Part shown: piece after piece, positions 1 through 5,481 of the stretch | How positions within the stretch are numbered: the first letter of the stretch is position 1 | How the letters are laid out: each line of letters opens with the position of its first letter | Assembly: GCA_046538945.1 (NCBI GenBank) | Contig: JBKHHW010000154.1 | Span: 1-7,684, forward strand | Length of the DNA stretch: 7,684 nt | Source of the DNA: JAEZKC01 sp046538945 | GTDB taxonomy: Bacteria; Fibrobacterota; Chitinivibrionia; Chitinivibrionales; Chitinispirillaceae | Direction of reading: 5' to 3' | Notes under the pieces: generated by a model | Database searches by the model: none | Told to the model about the DNA's origin: nothing | What the model saw: the letters and a program-made list of their open reading frames with translations, nothing else | Translations under genes and position numbers: made by a program

Positions 1-2
1 CC

Positions 3-287
3 TCAGATTACCGCAAGCACATCGCTTTCGCGTACGATAAGGTAATCCTCACCGTCAATGTTCACTTCCGTTCCGGAGTATTTGCCGTAAAGCACCTTAT
101 CGCCCTTCTTGAGGCTCATTTCGATCTTCTGGCCTTTGTCGCTGATTTTACCGGGGCCCACAGCGATCACCTCGCCCTTCTGAGGTTTTTCCTTGGCGTT
201 GTCGGGAATGATGATCCCGCCGGCTGTTTTCTCCTGAGCTTCCATAGGTTTGAGAATGACGCGGTCTTCCATTGGCTTGACGTTCAT
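3..287 (-). CDS. groES: Co-chaperonin GroES (10 kDa chaperonin)
   Basis: This 94-residue protein has the normal GroES length and is complete. GroES forms the heptameric lid of the cytosolic GroEL folding chamber. The N-terminal signature NVKPMEDRVILKP is followed by the mobile loop (about residues 17-33). That loop carries the GGIIIP segment, whose hydrophobic triplet contacts GroEL. Next come the KGEVIAVGPG strand (about 37-46), the GDKVLYGKYSGTEV segment and the C-terminal DYLIVRESDVLAVI. The start at 287 is preceded on the minus strand by a strong AGGAGG about 10 bases upstream, and the stop is TGA at 3-5. groEL is normally the next gene in the operon and would lie beyond the left edge. 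No CIRCE element (TTAGCACTC-N9-GAGTGCTAA) is visible upstream, so HrcA control is not supported here. Family assignment is secure. Confidence 0.97.
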   Translation of the reverse strand: MNVKPMEDRVILKPMEAQEKTAGGIIIPDNAKEKPQKGEVIAVGPGKISDKGQKIEMSLKKGDKVLYGKYSGTEVNIDGEDYLIVRESDVLAVI

Positions 288-429
288 ACTTTATAAACCT
301 CCTGAATGGTTGTTGAAACATTGGACTGACTTCTTGGATGCCTTCCGATTATGCAATATGCATGCCAGGTTGAAGGCGTGCCTCGGGTGTGTAATTGTGA
401 AGGTGCCGGAGGGGAGGCGTTCCAATGTG

Positions 430-466
430 AAACGAAAAGGTGTTTCGTTTTGGGGCAGTCGAAACA
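430..466. repeat. Overlapping inverted repeats with GTTTCG/CGAAAC motif
   Basis: The arms AAACGAAA (430-437) and TTTCGTTT (443-450) are a perfect 8-bp inverted repeat with a 5-base spacer. The right arm overlaps a second pair, TGTTTCG (441-447) and CGAAACA (460-466), a perfect 7-bp inverted repeat with a 12-base spacer. The two pairings share bases and so exclude each other. The cluster lies upstream of both the predicted cmk promoter and the groES start, so it is more likely a DNA operator than an RNA structure. What binds it is unknown. Confidence 0.5.
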
Positions 467-528
467 GTGGGTGGAAGAAGAGGTGCGGGTCGGGCCAAAA
501 ATGCCTTGCGAACAGAATCGTCTCTTCA

Positions 529-558
529 TTGACTCCCGTGGTGCTAATCATCTATATT
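529..558 (+). promoter_or_regulatory. Predicted sigma-70-type promoter for cmk-rpsA
   Basis: The -35 box TTGACT (529-534) and the -10 box TATATT (553-558) each match consensus at five of six positions and are 18 bases apart. Transcription would start near 565, giving a leader of about 38 bases before the cmk ATG at 603. This also argues against translation from the upstream in-frame ATG at 351. Confidence 0.6.
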
Positions 559-602
559 TGGATATTTATTTTCGGATTTTCAGAGTCACTTTACAGGTTA
601 TC

Positions 603-1265
603 ATGATCATTGCCATTGACGGTCCTGCGGGATCGGGGAAAAGTTCGACTGCACGAGCGGTGGCCGCCAGACTGGGGATCACCTATCTGGACACGGGGGC
701 CATGTACCGAGCGGTTACGCTCAAGGCGCTTCGCCAGGGGGTCCCGTTCGATGATGACCAGGCACTGGACCGGATCATGCAGGAGACGGTGATCGGTTTC
801 GAGGGTGTAGCTCCCGATACCCGCATCATTATGGACGGGGAGGATGTGAGCGAGGAAATCCGCGGTAACGAGGTGACCAGGAACGTTTCCGACTACTGCG
901 CCCGGGATGTGGTACGCAAATCGCTGGTTGATCAGCAGCGTGCCGTTGCATCAGGCCAGTCGGTTGTGTGTGAAGGCAGGGATATCGGGACTGTGGTGTT
1001 TCCCCATGCCCAGCTTAAGATCTTCATGATTGCTTCAGCGGAAGAGAGAGCCCGCAGGCGGCAGAAGGATTTCCTCAGAATGGGAGTGACAAAGTCAGTT
1101 GAGGAGCTTGTGGAGGAGATAGAGGCCCGCGACCACAAGGATTCCACCCGGCGGAACAGTCCCCTTCTCAAGGCGGACGATGCGGTGGAGATGGATACCA
1201 CCGGGATGACACTGGAAGAGCAGATTACTTATATAGTGAATAGGGCATCCCCGTTTTTTCGATGA
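603..1265 (+). CDS. cmk: Cytidylate kinase (CMP/dCMP kinase)
   Basis: This 220-residue cytosolic enzyme transfers phosphate from ATP to CMP or dCMP in pyrimidine nucleotide salvage and recycling. The P-loop GPAGSGKSS lies at residues 7-15, directly after the first strand IIAID. The nucleotide-binding LDTGAMYRA follows at 29-37, then CEGRDIGTVVFP (123-134), the lid-region Arg cluster RARRRQKDF (149-157) and DSTRRNSPL (180-188). The length fits bacterial Cmk (about 220-230 residues). The frame stays open back to an ATG at 351. The 603 start is preferred because the P-loop then sits at its usual place at the N-terminus and because a good promoter lies at 529-558. The ribosome binding site is weak (ACAGG, 592-596). 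rpsA begins 67 bases downstream, the conserved cmk-rpsA arrangement seen in many bacteria, so cotranscription is likely. Confidence 0.96.
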   Translation: MIIAIDGPAGSGKSSTARAVAARLGITYLDTGAMYRAVTLKALRQGVPFDDDQALDRIMQETVIGFEGVAPDTRIIMDGEDVSEEIRGNEVTRNVSDYCARDVVRKSLVDQQRAVASGQSVVCEGRDIGTVVFPHAQLKIFMIASAEERARRRQKDFLRMGVTKSVEELVEEIEARDHKDSTRRNSPLLKADDAVEMDTTGMTLEEQITYIVNRASPFFR

Positions 1266-1332
1266 GAACAGGGCGGCCAGGTAACCGTATCTTTTAACCT
1301 TTAACCAACATACTACAGGAGTCAGAACCAAT

Positions 1333-3183
1333 ATGACGGATTCTGAAATGAACCCCCGCACCGGGGTTGATGCCTCAGGCAACGCGGTCGATCTCTCGGA
1401 TTTCGAGGAGAGTTACTACAAACAGGGTCAGGTCGAGGAGATCCTGAAGGCGTACGACAAATCTCTTGAAGGAATTGAAGAGGGACAGGTGGTCAGCGGT
1501 AAAATCCTGCGCATCACCGACAAGGAAGTCATCGTCGATGTGAACTTCAAGTCTGAAGGTATCATTCCTATCTCCGAATTCAAGAACGTCCAGGATTTCA
1601 AGCCCGGCGACCGCATAGATGTCTTTCTGGAACAGGTCGAGGACAGCGAGGGGCAGATTATCCTTTCCAAATCCCGCGCGGATTTCCTCAAGGTCTGGGA
1701 CACCATCTACGAAGCCTATGAAGAACAGAACACTGTCGAGGGTCGTCTTGTCCGCCGCATCAAGGGTGGTGTGGTGGTTGATCTCTTCGGGGTGGATGCG
1801 TTTCTGCCCGGTTCACAGATCGATCTTCGCCAGATACCCGATATGGATGCAATCATCGGTGAGACTTTTAAGTTCCGCGTTATCAAGGTCAACAAGGCCC
1901 GCCGCAATATCGTCGTGTCCCGCAGGGTTATTCTTGAAGAGGACCGTTCGGCTTTGCGCGAGAAGATTCTCGCCGATCTGGAAAAGGGTCAGATACGGGA
2001 AGGTACGGTCAAGAATATCACCGATTTCGGTGCCTTTATCGATCTGGGCGGTGTGGACGGACTCCTCCACATCACCGACATGTCCTGGGGCCGCGTGAAT
2101 CATCCTTCGGAAATCGTGGCACTGGGAGACAAGCTCAAGGTCAAAGTGCTTGATTTCAATGAAAATAAGGAACGCATCTCCCTGGGTCTCAAGCAGCTTA
2201 CCGAGCATCCCTGGAAGGGAATCGAGGAGAAGTTTCCTGAAGGTTCCAAGGTGCGTGGGAAGATCGTATCCATTACCGATTACGGTGCTTTCATGGAGCT
2301 TGAGAAGGGGATCGAGGGGCTTATCCATATTTCGGAGATGTCCTGGACTCAGCACATCAAGCATCCCTCGAAGATTGTGGGAATCGGTGACATCGTGGAA
2401 GCCATTGTTCTCAAGATCGACAAGGAAAGCCAGAAGATTTCTCTCGGTTTCAAGCAGCTTGAACCCGATCCGTGGGAAAACGTGCCTTCCGAATTTCCTG
2501 TGGGAACGGTTGTTACCGGCAAAATCCGTAACATCGCCGCCTTCGGTGCCTTTGTGGAACTCAAGGAGGGTGTGGACGGGCTTATCCACATTTCTGATAT
2601 GTCATGGACAAAGAAGATCAATCATCCCGGTGAGCTTCTCAAAAAAGGTGATACAGTGGAAGTCAAGGTGCTTGATATCGATCAGGATAAGCGCCGTATT
2701 TCTCTTGGAATCAAGCAGCTTTCCGAGGATCCCTGGGAAGAGCTTGCCAAGGAATACACTGTCGGAACCGAATTTTCCGAATGTGAAGTGGCCCGCATAC
2801 TGGATCGTGGTATGGTGGTCAATATCACTCCCGATGTCGAGGGTTTCATTCCTCTCAACCAGCTCGGTGAAGAGGTGAATCATCCTTCCCGCATCTACAA
2901 GGTGGGAGACAAGGTTCCTGCAACTGTGATCGAGTTTGATCTGGAGGGACGCAAGATTGTCCTGAGTATAAGTGAGTTTTTCAAGGACAAGGATGAATCG
3001 CTCTGGAAAGAACATCAGGCCGCTTTTGCTGTAAAGCCCGAGGGCAAGCAGGCCAAGAAGGCTGCGGAAGCGGAAGAGGCTCCGCAGGAAGAGGCTGCAA
3101 AAGAGTCTTCCGAGGAGGGTTCTGAGGAAAAGAGTGCCGAGGAAAAAAAGGAAAGTTCTTCCGAAGAGAGTTCTGAAGAATAA
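1333..3183 (+). CDS. rpsA: 30S ribosomal protein S1
   Basis: This 616-residue protein is ribosomal protein S1, which binds mRNA on the 30S subunit and helps start translation on structured or weakly SD-led messages. Six S1 (OB-fold) domains can be placed at about residues 51-115, 136-198, 221-287, 306-375, 393-462 and 479-548. Domains 3-5 are the most alike and share the ITDFGAF / GLLHITDMSW / NHP / RISLGLKQL pattern, so they also form internal DNA repeats. Domains 1 and 2 are the divergent ribosome-binding type. Domain 6 lacks the FGAF motif (ILDRGMVVNI instead). After about residue 570 there is an unusual low-complexity tail rich in Glu, Ser, Ala and Lys that ends in ESSEE. The start at 1333 has AGGAG at 1317-1321, 11 bases upstream. 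A second ATG at 1348 is less well placed. The gene follows cmk and ends at a hairpin terminator. Confidence 0.97.
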   Translation: MTDSEMNPRTGVDASGNAVDLSDFEESYYKQGQVEEILKAYDKSLEGIEEGQVVSGKILRITDKEVIVDVNFKSEGIIPISEFKNVQDFKPGDRIDVFLEQVEDSEGQIILSKSRADFLKVWDTIYEAYEEQNTVEGRLVRRIKGGVVVDLFGVDAFLPGSQIDLRQIPDMDAIIGETFKFRVIKVNKARRNIVVSRRVILEEDRSALREKILADLEKGQIREGTVKNITDFGAFIDLGGVDGLLHITDMSWGRVNHPSEIVALGDKLKVKVLDFNENKERISLGLKQLTEHPWKGIEEKFPEGSKVRGKIVSITDYGAFMELEKGIEGLIHISEMSWTQHIKHPSKIVGIGDIVEAIVLKIDKESQKISLGFKQLEPDPWENVPSEFPVGTVVTGKIRNIAAFGAFVELKEGVDGLIHISDMSWTKKINHPGELLKKGDTVEVKVLDIDQDKRRISLGIKQLSEDPWEELAKEYTVGTEFSECEVARILDRGMVVNITPDVEGFIPLNQLGEEVNHPSRIYKVGDKVPATVIEFDLEGRKIVLSISEFFKDKDESLWKEHQAAFAVKPEGKQAKKAAEAEEAPQEEAAKESSEEGSEEKSAEEKKESSSEESSEE

Positions 3184-3209
3184 GACTGCTGGCTTCGGTT
3201 TTTGAATAC

Positions 3210-3248
3210 AACGGTTCCGGGCTTTTGTTCGGAACCGTTTGTTGTTGT
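3210..3248 (+). terminator. Rho-independent terminator of cmk-rpsA
   Basis: A perfect 10-bp inverted repeat has arms AACGGTTCCG (3210-3219) and CGGAACCGTT (3230-3239) with a 10-base loop. It is followed by the T-rich stretch TTTGTTGTTGT (3238-3248). It starts 26 bases after the rpsA stop. The T tract is interrupted by G residues, so termination may be incomplete. Confidence 0.75.
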
Positions 3249-3343
3249 AGCCGGATTCGAAGTGAATCGGGTGGGCATGGAAGACTGCAGTAACTACTTT
3301 ACTTGTAATCCGCGGAAGACAGATCAACCTGATAAATGCGAAA

Positions 3344-3349
3344 GGGAGG
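3344..3349 (+). promoter_or_regulatory. Ribosome binding site that sets the aldo/keto reductase start
   Basis: GGGAGG abuts an in-frame ATG at 3350, which is too close to use. It sits six bases ahead of the ATG at 3356, a normal spacing. The 3356 start is therefore preferred. A third ATG at 3362 is 12 bases away and cannot be wholly excluded. Confidence 0.7.
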
Positions 3350-3355
3350 ATGTGT

Positions 3356-4306
3356 ATGGAAATGCGCAGACTTGGCAACAGCGACATGGAGATTTCCAGA
3401 ATCGGCCTGGGTACATGGGCGATAGGGGGTAGCTGGCGCTACGGATGGGGAGGTCAGGAAGACAAGGATTCTCTCGCCACTATTCATGAAGCGGTTGAGC
3501 GGGGGGTTAACTGGATCGACACTGCCGCAATTTACGGCCTGGGCCATAGCGAGGAAGTTGTGGGAAAGGCCTTAAAGGAGCTGTCCGCCAAACCGTATGT
3601 TTTCACCAAATGCGGACTGCGGTGGAAGACGGAGGACAATCCTAAAAGAGAGGGATATTCCATTCTCAAGGCGAAAAGCGTGAGAGAGGAGGCGGAAAAC
3701 AGCCTGAAGCGGCTTGATGTGGAGGTGATTGACCTCTACCAGATCCACTGGCCCAATCCTGCCGGGGATATCGAGGAGGCCTGGACTGAAATGGTCAAGC
3801 TTAAAGAGGAGGGGAAGGTCCGCTGGATCGGAGTATCAAATCACAACGTCGCCCAGATGGAGCGGCTTGGACGCATCGCTCCTATCACTTCACTTCAGCC
3901 TCCCTACAACCTCATAAACCGGATAGTGGAGAAGTCCATTCTGCCCTACTGTGCGGAGAGAAATATAGGTACTATAGTTTATTCACCCATGGGTGCGGGG
4001 CTTCTTACAGGTAAAATGACCCGGGAGAGGGTCGGGTCTCTTCCCGAGGATGACTGGAGAAAGCATGATGTCAATTTTAACGAACCGAAGTTCAGCCGCA
4101 ATCTGAAGATTGTGGAGGCGCTCGGGAGGGTTGCGGAGAGAAAGGGGGCTACTGCTGCGGAAATTGCCGTCGCCTGGACACTTAAGAATCCTGCCGTCAC
4201 CGGGGCAATTGTGGGTATGCGCCGTCCTGATCAGGTAGGTCAGGTGATGGGCGCGGCCGATATCGAATTGACCGGGGAGGATATCCGGGAAATCGAAGAG
4301 GCATGA
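3356..4306 (+). CDS. Aldo/keto reductase, AKR11-like
   Basis: This 316-residue protein is a soluble TIM-barrel NAD(P)H-dependent oxidoreductase that reduces aldehydes or ketones; the real substrate cannot be told. The opening MRRLGNSDMEISRIGLGTWA is typical of the family. The catalytic tetrad is visible as Asp55 (WIDTAAIYG), Tyr60, Lys85 (VFTKCGL) and His131 (YQIHWP). Other landmarks are WIGVSNHN (157-164), QPPYNLINR (181-189), YSPMGAGLLTGK (209-220) and the cofactor-binding GAIVGMRRPDQV (283-294). The resemblance is to the AKR11 group (Bacillus IolS/YhdN), judged from memory of the family. It follows the rpsA terminator by about 100 bases, so it should have its own promoter. A weak candidate is AAGACT (3281-3286) with TGTAAT (3304-3309). 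It converges on the lipoprotein gene. Confidence 0.93.
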   Translation: MEMRRLGNSDMEISRIGLGTWAIGGSWRYGWGGQEDKDSLATIHEAVERGVNWIDTAAIYGLGHSEEVVGKALKELSAKPYVFTKCGLRWKTEDNPKREGYSILKAKSVREEAENSLKRLDVEVIDLYQIHWPNPAGDIEEAWTEMVKLKEEGKVRWIGVSNHNVAQMERLGRIAPITSLQPPYNLINRIVEKSILPYCAERNIGTIVYSPMGAGLLTGKMTRERVGSLPEDDWRKHDVNFNEPKFSRNLKIVEALGRVAERKGATAAEIAVAWTLKNPAVTGAIVGMRRPDQVGQVMGAADIELTGEDIREIEEA

Positions 4307-4316
4307 AACGAATCTT

Positions 4317-4344
4317 TTCGGGGGTGAAGAGATTCACCTCCGAA
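4317..4344. terminator. Hairpin between convergent genes, probable two-way terminator
   Basis: The arms at 4317-4328 and 4333-4344 pair over 12 bp, with one G-T wobble (4322/4339). They close on the four-base loop GAGA, which is a GNRA-type tetraloop in the plus-strand RNA. The hairpin lies exactly between the stop of the aldo/keto reductase (4306) and the stop of the lipoprotein gene (4347). Neither side has a clean U tract. It may act as a bidirectional terminator or simply protect the 3' ends. Confidence 0.6.
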
Positions 4345-4346
4345 CG

Positions 4347-4868
4347 CTACTCTTCCTTTCTGATTACTACTGCTTCCACTTCGCTGAACCTTTTCATAAC
4401 ATTACGGCCGATTCCGAAAAAACAGACTCTGGTGGCCATGTCCATCGTACCGATCTGGGGTATGATGTTTTCCATATAGAGCTTGAGGGTGTCATTTTCT
4501 AGTGCGGCTTTCTGGATTCTGAGCTGATTGGCTCCGCTCGGTTCGCTTTTCAGGTAGGCATAAACCACGCTGTCTTGGAAAAATTGCTGGCTGTAGAAAT
4601 CTGTTGCGGTATCGGGAGCTGTGAATTCGCCGGGGTGTCTGTTGAGAAATGTCTTCCACTTACTGTGGGTGTCGATGAGAATGGGGGTGTTGTAGTTGTA
4701 GTCATCCTGCCATTGGGCTCTGTACTCGGCACCTTTGAAATGGATTCGATTGTCGGGCGAGGGGGTGGTTTGTGAGTGAGGAGTCGAATCGGTGTTTCTG
4801 GCTGGGGCGGCGCATCCGGAGAGGAGAGCCAGGAGGAGAATGGTGACGGAGGTGGTCTTTAGTGTCAT
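4347..4868 (-). CDS. Hypothetical lipoprotein, possibly PrcB-like
   Basis: This 173-residue protein has a clear lipoprotein signal peptide: MTLKTT, the hydrophobic stretch VTILLLALL, then the lipobox LSGC with the lipidated Cys at residue 19. It would be anchored in the inner or outer membrane with a periplasmic body. A Ser/Thr/Pro/Asn-rich linker (about 22-40) precedes a folded part. That part contains FFQDSVVYAYLKSEPSGANQ, an alternating strand pattern (LRIQKAALENDTLKLYMENI) and CFFGIGRNVMKRFSEVEAVVI. The strand layout reminds me of PrcB-like domains, but that is weak. The start at 4868 is chosen because it gives the signal peptide and has AAAGGA seven bases upstream on the minus strand. 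An open extension back to 5075 encodes no plausible N-terminus. It is divergent from the SOS-controlled gene at 5157. Confidence 0.8.
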   Translation of the reverse strand: MTLKTTSVTILLLALLSGCAAPARNTDSTPHSQTTPSPDNRIHFKGAEYRAQWQDDYNYNTPILIDTHSKWKTFLNRHPGEFTAPDTATDFYSQQFFQDSVVYAYLKSEPSGANQLRIQKAALENDTLKLYMENIIPQIGTMDMATRVCFFGIGRNVMKRFSEVEAVVIRKEE

Positions 4869-5080
4869 GTTCGTTTCCTTTGGGAAAGAGGGGTAAGGAA
4901 TAAATATAAATGGAGGACTGCTGGGAGGGGAAAGGTTGTTAAATGCAGAGAAGGATTTGATGGGGAGCTTTTGAAATATGTGATTTTCAAAGGCAATAGC
5001 GCCTGAATTAGTCATTAGTGGTGTTTTGAGGCCCGAAATAGGGGAAAAACCGAATATTTTCCGCAGTTGTACCAAAAAAC
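4869..5080. other. AT-rich spacer between lipoprotein gene and SOS promoter
   Basis: This spacer separates the divergent lipoprotein gene from the SOS promoter. It should contain the minus-strand lipoprotein promoter. A TATATT-like -10 exists on the minus strand around 4902-4907, but I could not find a matching -35. Nothing else recognisable is present. Confidence 0.4.
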
Positions 5081-5109
5081 TTGCATACTGTTCATTTGAA
5101 CAGTATATT
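5081..5109 (+). promoter_or_regulatory. SOS-type promoter of the 71-residue gene
   Basis: The -35 candidate TTGCAT (5081-5086) is weak. The -10 candidate TATATT (5104-5109) matches at five of six positions, and the spacing is 17 bases. The LexA operator at 5085-5106 fills the spacer and overlaps both boxes, so a bound repressor would exclude RNA polymerase. The transcript would start near 5116, about 40 bases before the ATG at 5157. Confidence 0.6.
5085..5106. promoter_or_regulatory. LexA operator (SOS box)
   Basis: The arms ATACTGTTC (5085-5093) and GAACAGTAT (5098-5106) are a perfect 9-bp inverted repeat around ATTT. The palindrome contains CTGT-N8-ACAG with flanking TA...TA, the form of the SOS box known from Escherichia coli and relatives. 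The lexA gene itself begins 376 bases downstream, which makes the assignment persuasive. The same palindrome can also be read as GTTC-N4-GAAC. Confidence 0.85.
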
Positions 5110-5156
5110 AGGAAGGTATTGAAAATACTCTTTCAAATCTTCCTTGGAGAACAATC

Positions 5157-5372
5157 ATGAGAATCAGATTTTCGGGACGACACACAGACCTGCCTGTCAT
5201 AAAAAAAGTTCAGGACTCCACGTTTGAACGTCCCTGGGCCGTTTCCGAAGCTGTTCCGTTCAGTGGTTCGAGGGTGCCGCTTAAGGCTGCCCAGTTTTCC
5301 ATCAAGGGGGGATTTATAGGTTCCGGAGCGCAGAGGCGCATGGTGATTGTGGGAAAGATCGGCAGATTTTAA
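5157..5372 (+). CDS. Uncharacterised 71-residue basic protein under LexA control
   Basis: I do not recognise a family. The 71-residue product is strongly basic (13 Arg/Lys against 4 Asp/Glu). It has no signal peptide, membrane segment or cysteine. The middle (about 24-50) reads ERPWAVSEAVPFSGSRVPLK and AQFSIKGG. The C-terminus is Gly-rich and hydrophobic with RRMVIVGKIGRF (60-71). The gene looks real because it has the SOS promoter and operator at 5081-5109 and the ribosome binding site TTGGAG (5144-5149) seven bases before the ATG. It ends 109 bases before lexA, with no obvious terminator between, so it may also be read into lexA. Its position recalls SOS cell-division inhibitors encoded beside lexA (YneA in Bacillus, SulA in Pseudomonas). 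No sequence similarity to those is visible, so any such role is inference. Confidence 0.75.
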   Translation: MRIRFSGRHTDLPVIKKVQDSTFERPWAVSEAVPFSGSRVPLKAAQFSIKGGFIGSGAQRRMVIVGKIGRF

Positions 5373-5416
5373 AAGGAATCGATTTACCTTGGATGGATTA
5401 CTGGAACTTTTCATAA

Positions 5417-5444
5417 TTCACTTTTGGTTAAGAAAGCATATAAA
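5417..5444 (+). promoter_or_regulatory. Predicted lexA promoter
   Basis: The -35 candidate TTCACT (5417-5422, four of six) and the -10 candidate TATAAA (5439-5444, five of six) are 16 bases apart. The start would fall near 5451, inside the degenerate LexA box at 5447-5458. Confidence 0.45.
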
Positions 5445-5446
5445 TA

Positions 5447-5458
5447 GTACATTTGGAC
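5447..5458. promoter_or_regulatory. Candidate second, degenerate LexA box over the lexA start site
   Basis: GTACATTTGGAC has the same layout as the core GTTCATTTGAAC of the perfect operator at 5090-5101 and matches it at 10 of 12 positions, including the central ATTT. Each half differs from the symmetric form by one base, so binding would be weaker. Its place at the predicted lexA transcription start fits autorepression. Confidence 0.45.
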
Positions 5459-5481
5459 GGAAATTATAAAGGCTGAGCTAT

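Larger units (their letters stand above)
288..602. other. Intergenic region between divergent groES and cmk
   Basis: These 315 bases lie between the divergent groES and cmk starts. I see no convincing gene here; open frames that cross it lack ribosome binding sites and family features. It holds the groES ribosome binding site at 298-303 (read on the minus strand) and a weak minus-strand -10 candidate (CATAAT, complement of 348-353) with no good -35. A 5-bp palindrome lies at 351-363 (ATGCA-ATA-TGCAT). There is also a cluster of inverted repeats at 430-466 and a good plus-strand promoter at 529-558. The groES promoter is uncertain. A heat-shock sigma-32 promoter of the CTTGAA/CCCCAT type is not clearly present. 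Confidence 0.6.

Noticed and set aside
351..602. 84-residue N-terminal extension of cytidylate kinase in the open frame
   Set aside because: The extension has no family features, a promoter lies inside it at 529-558, and Cmk proteins begin just before the P-loop as at 603.
250..606. 118-residue plus-strand open frame overlapping the groES start
   Set aside because: It overlaps the groES promoter region, has no recognisable domain and no ribosome binding site, and its N-terminal part is antisense to groES.
1813..2589. 258-residue minus-strand open frame inside rpsA
   Set aside because: It is the mirror of the repeated S1 domains; the plus strand is clearly S1 and codon patterns follow that frame.
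3250..3271. Imperfect inverted repeat GATTC/GAATC after the rpsA terminator
   Set aside because: The arms are only five bases with a mismatch outside them, so it is expected by chance and has no clear link to a promoter.
2602..3387. 261-residue minus-strand open frame over the rpsA 3' end
   Set aside because: It is antisense to S1 and crosses the terminator; the leucine/phenylalanine/arginine-rich part is only the mirror of the Glu/Ser tail.
4869..5075. N-terminal extension of the lipoprotein gene
   Set aside because: It would bury the signal peptide and lipobox internally; the ATG at 4868 has its own ribosome binding site.
5133..5414. 93-residue minus-strand open frame antisense to the small SOS gene
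   Set aside because: It has no ribosome binding site or promoter, while the plus strand has an operator, promoter and strong ribosome binding site.
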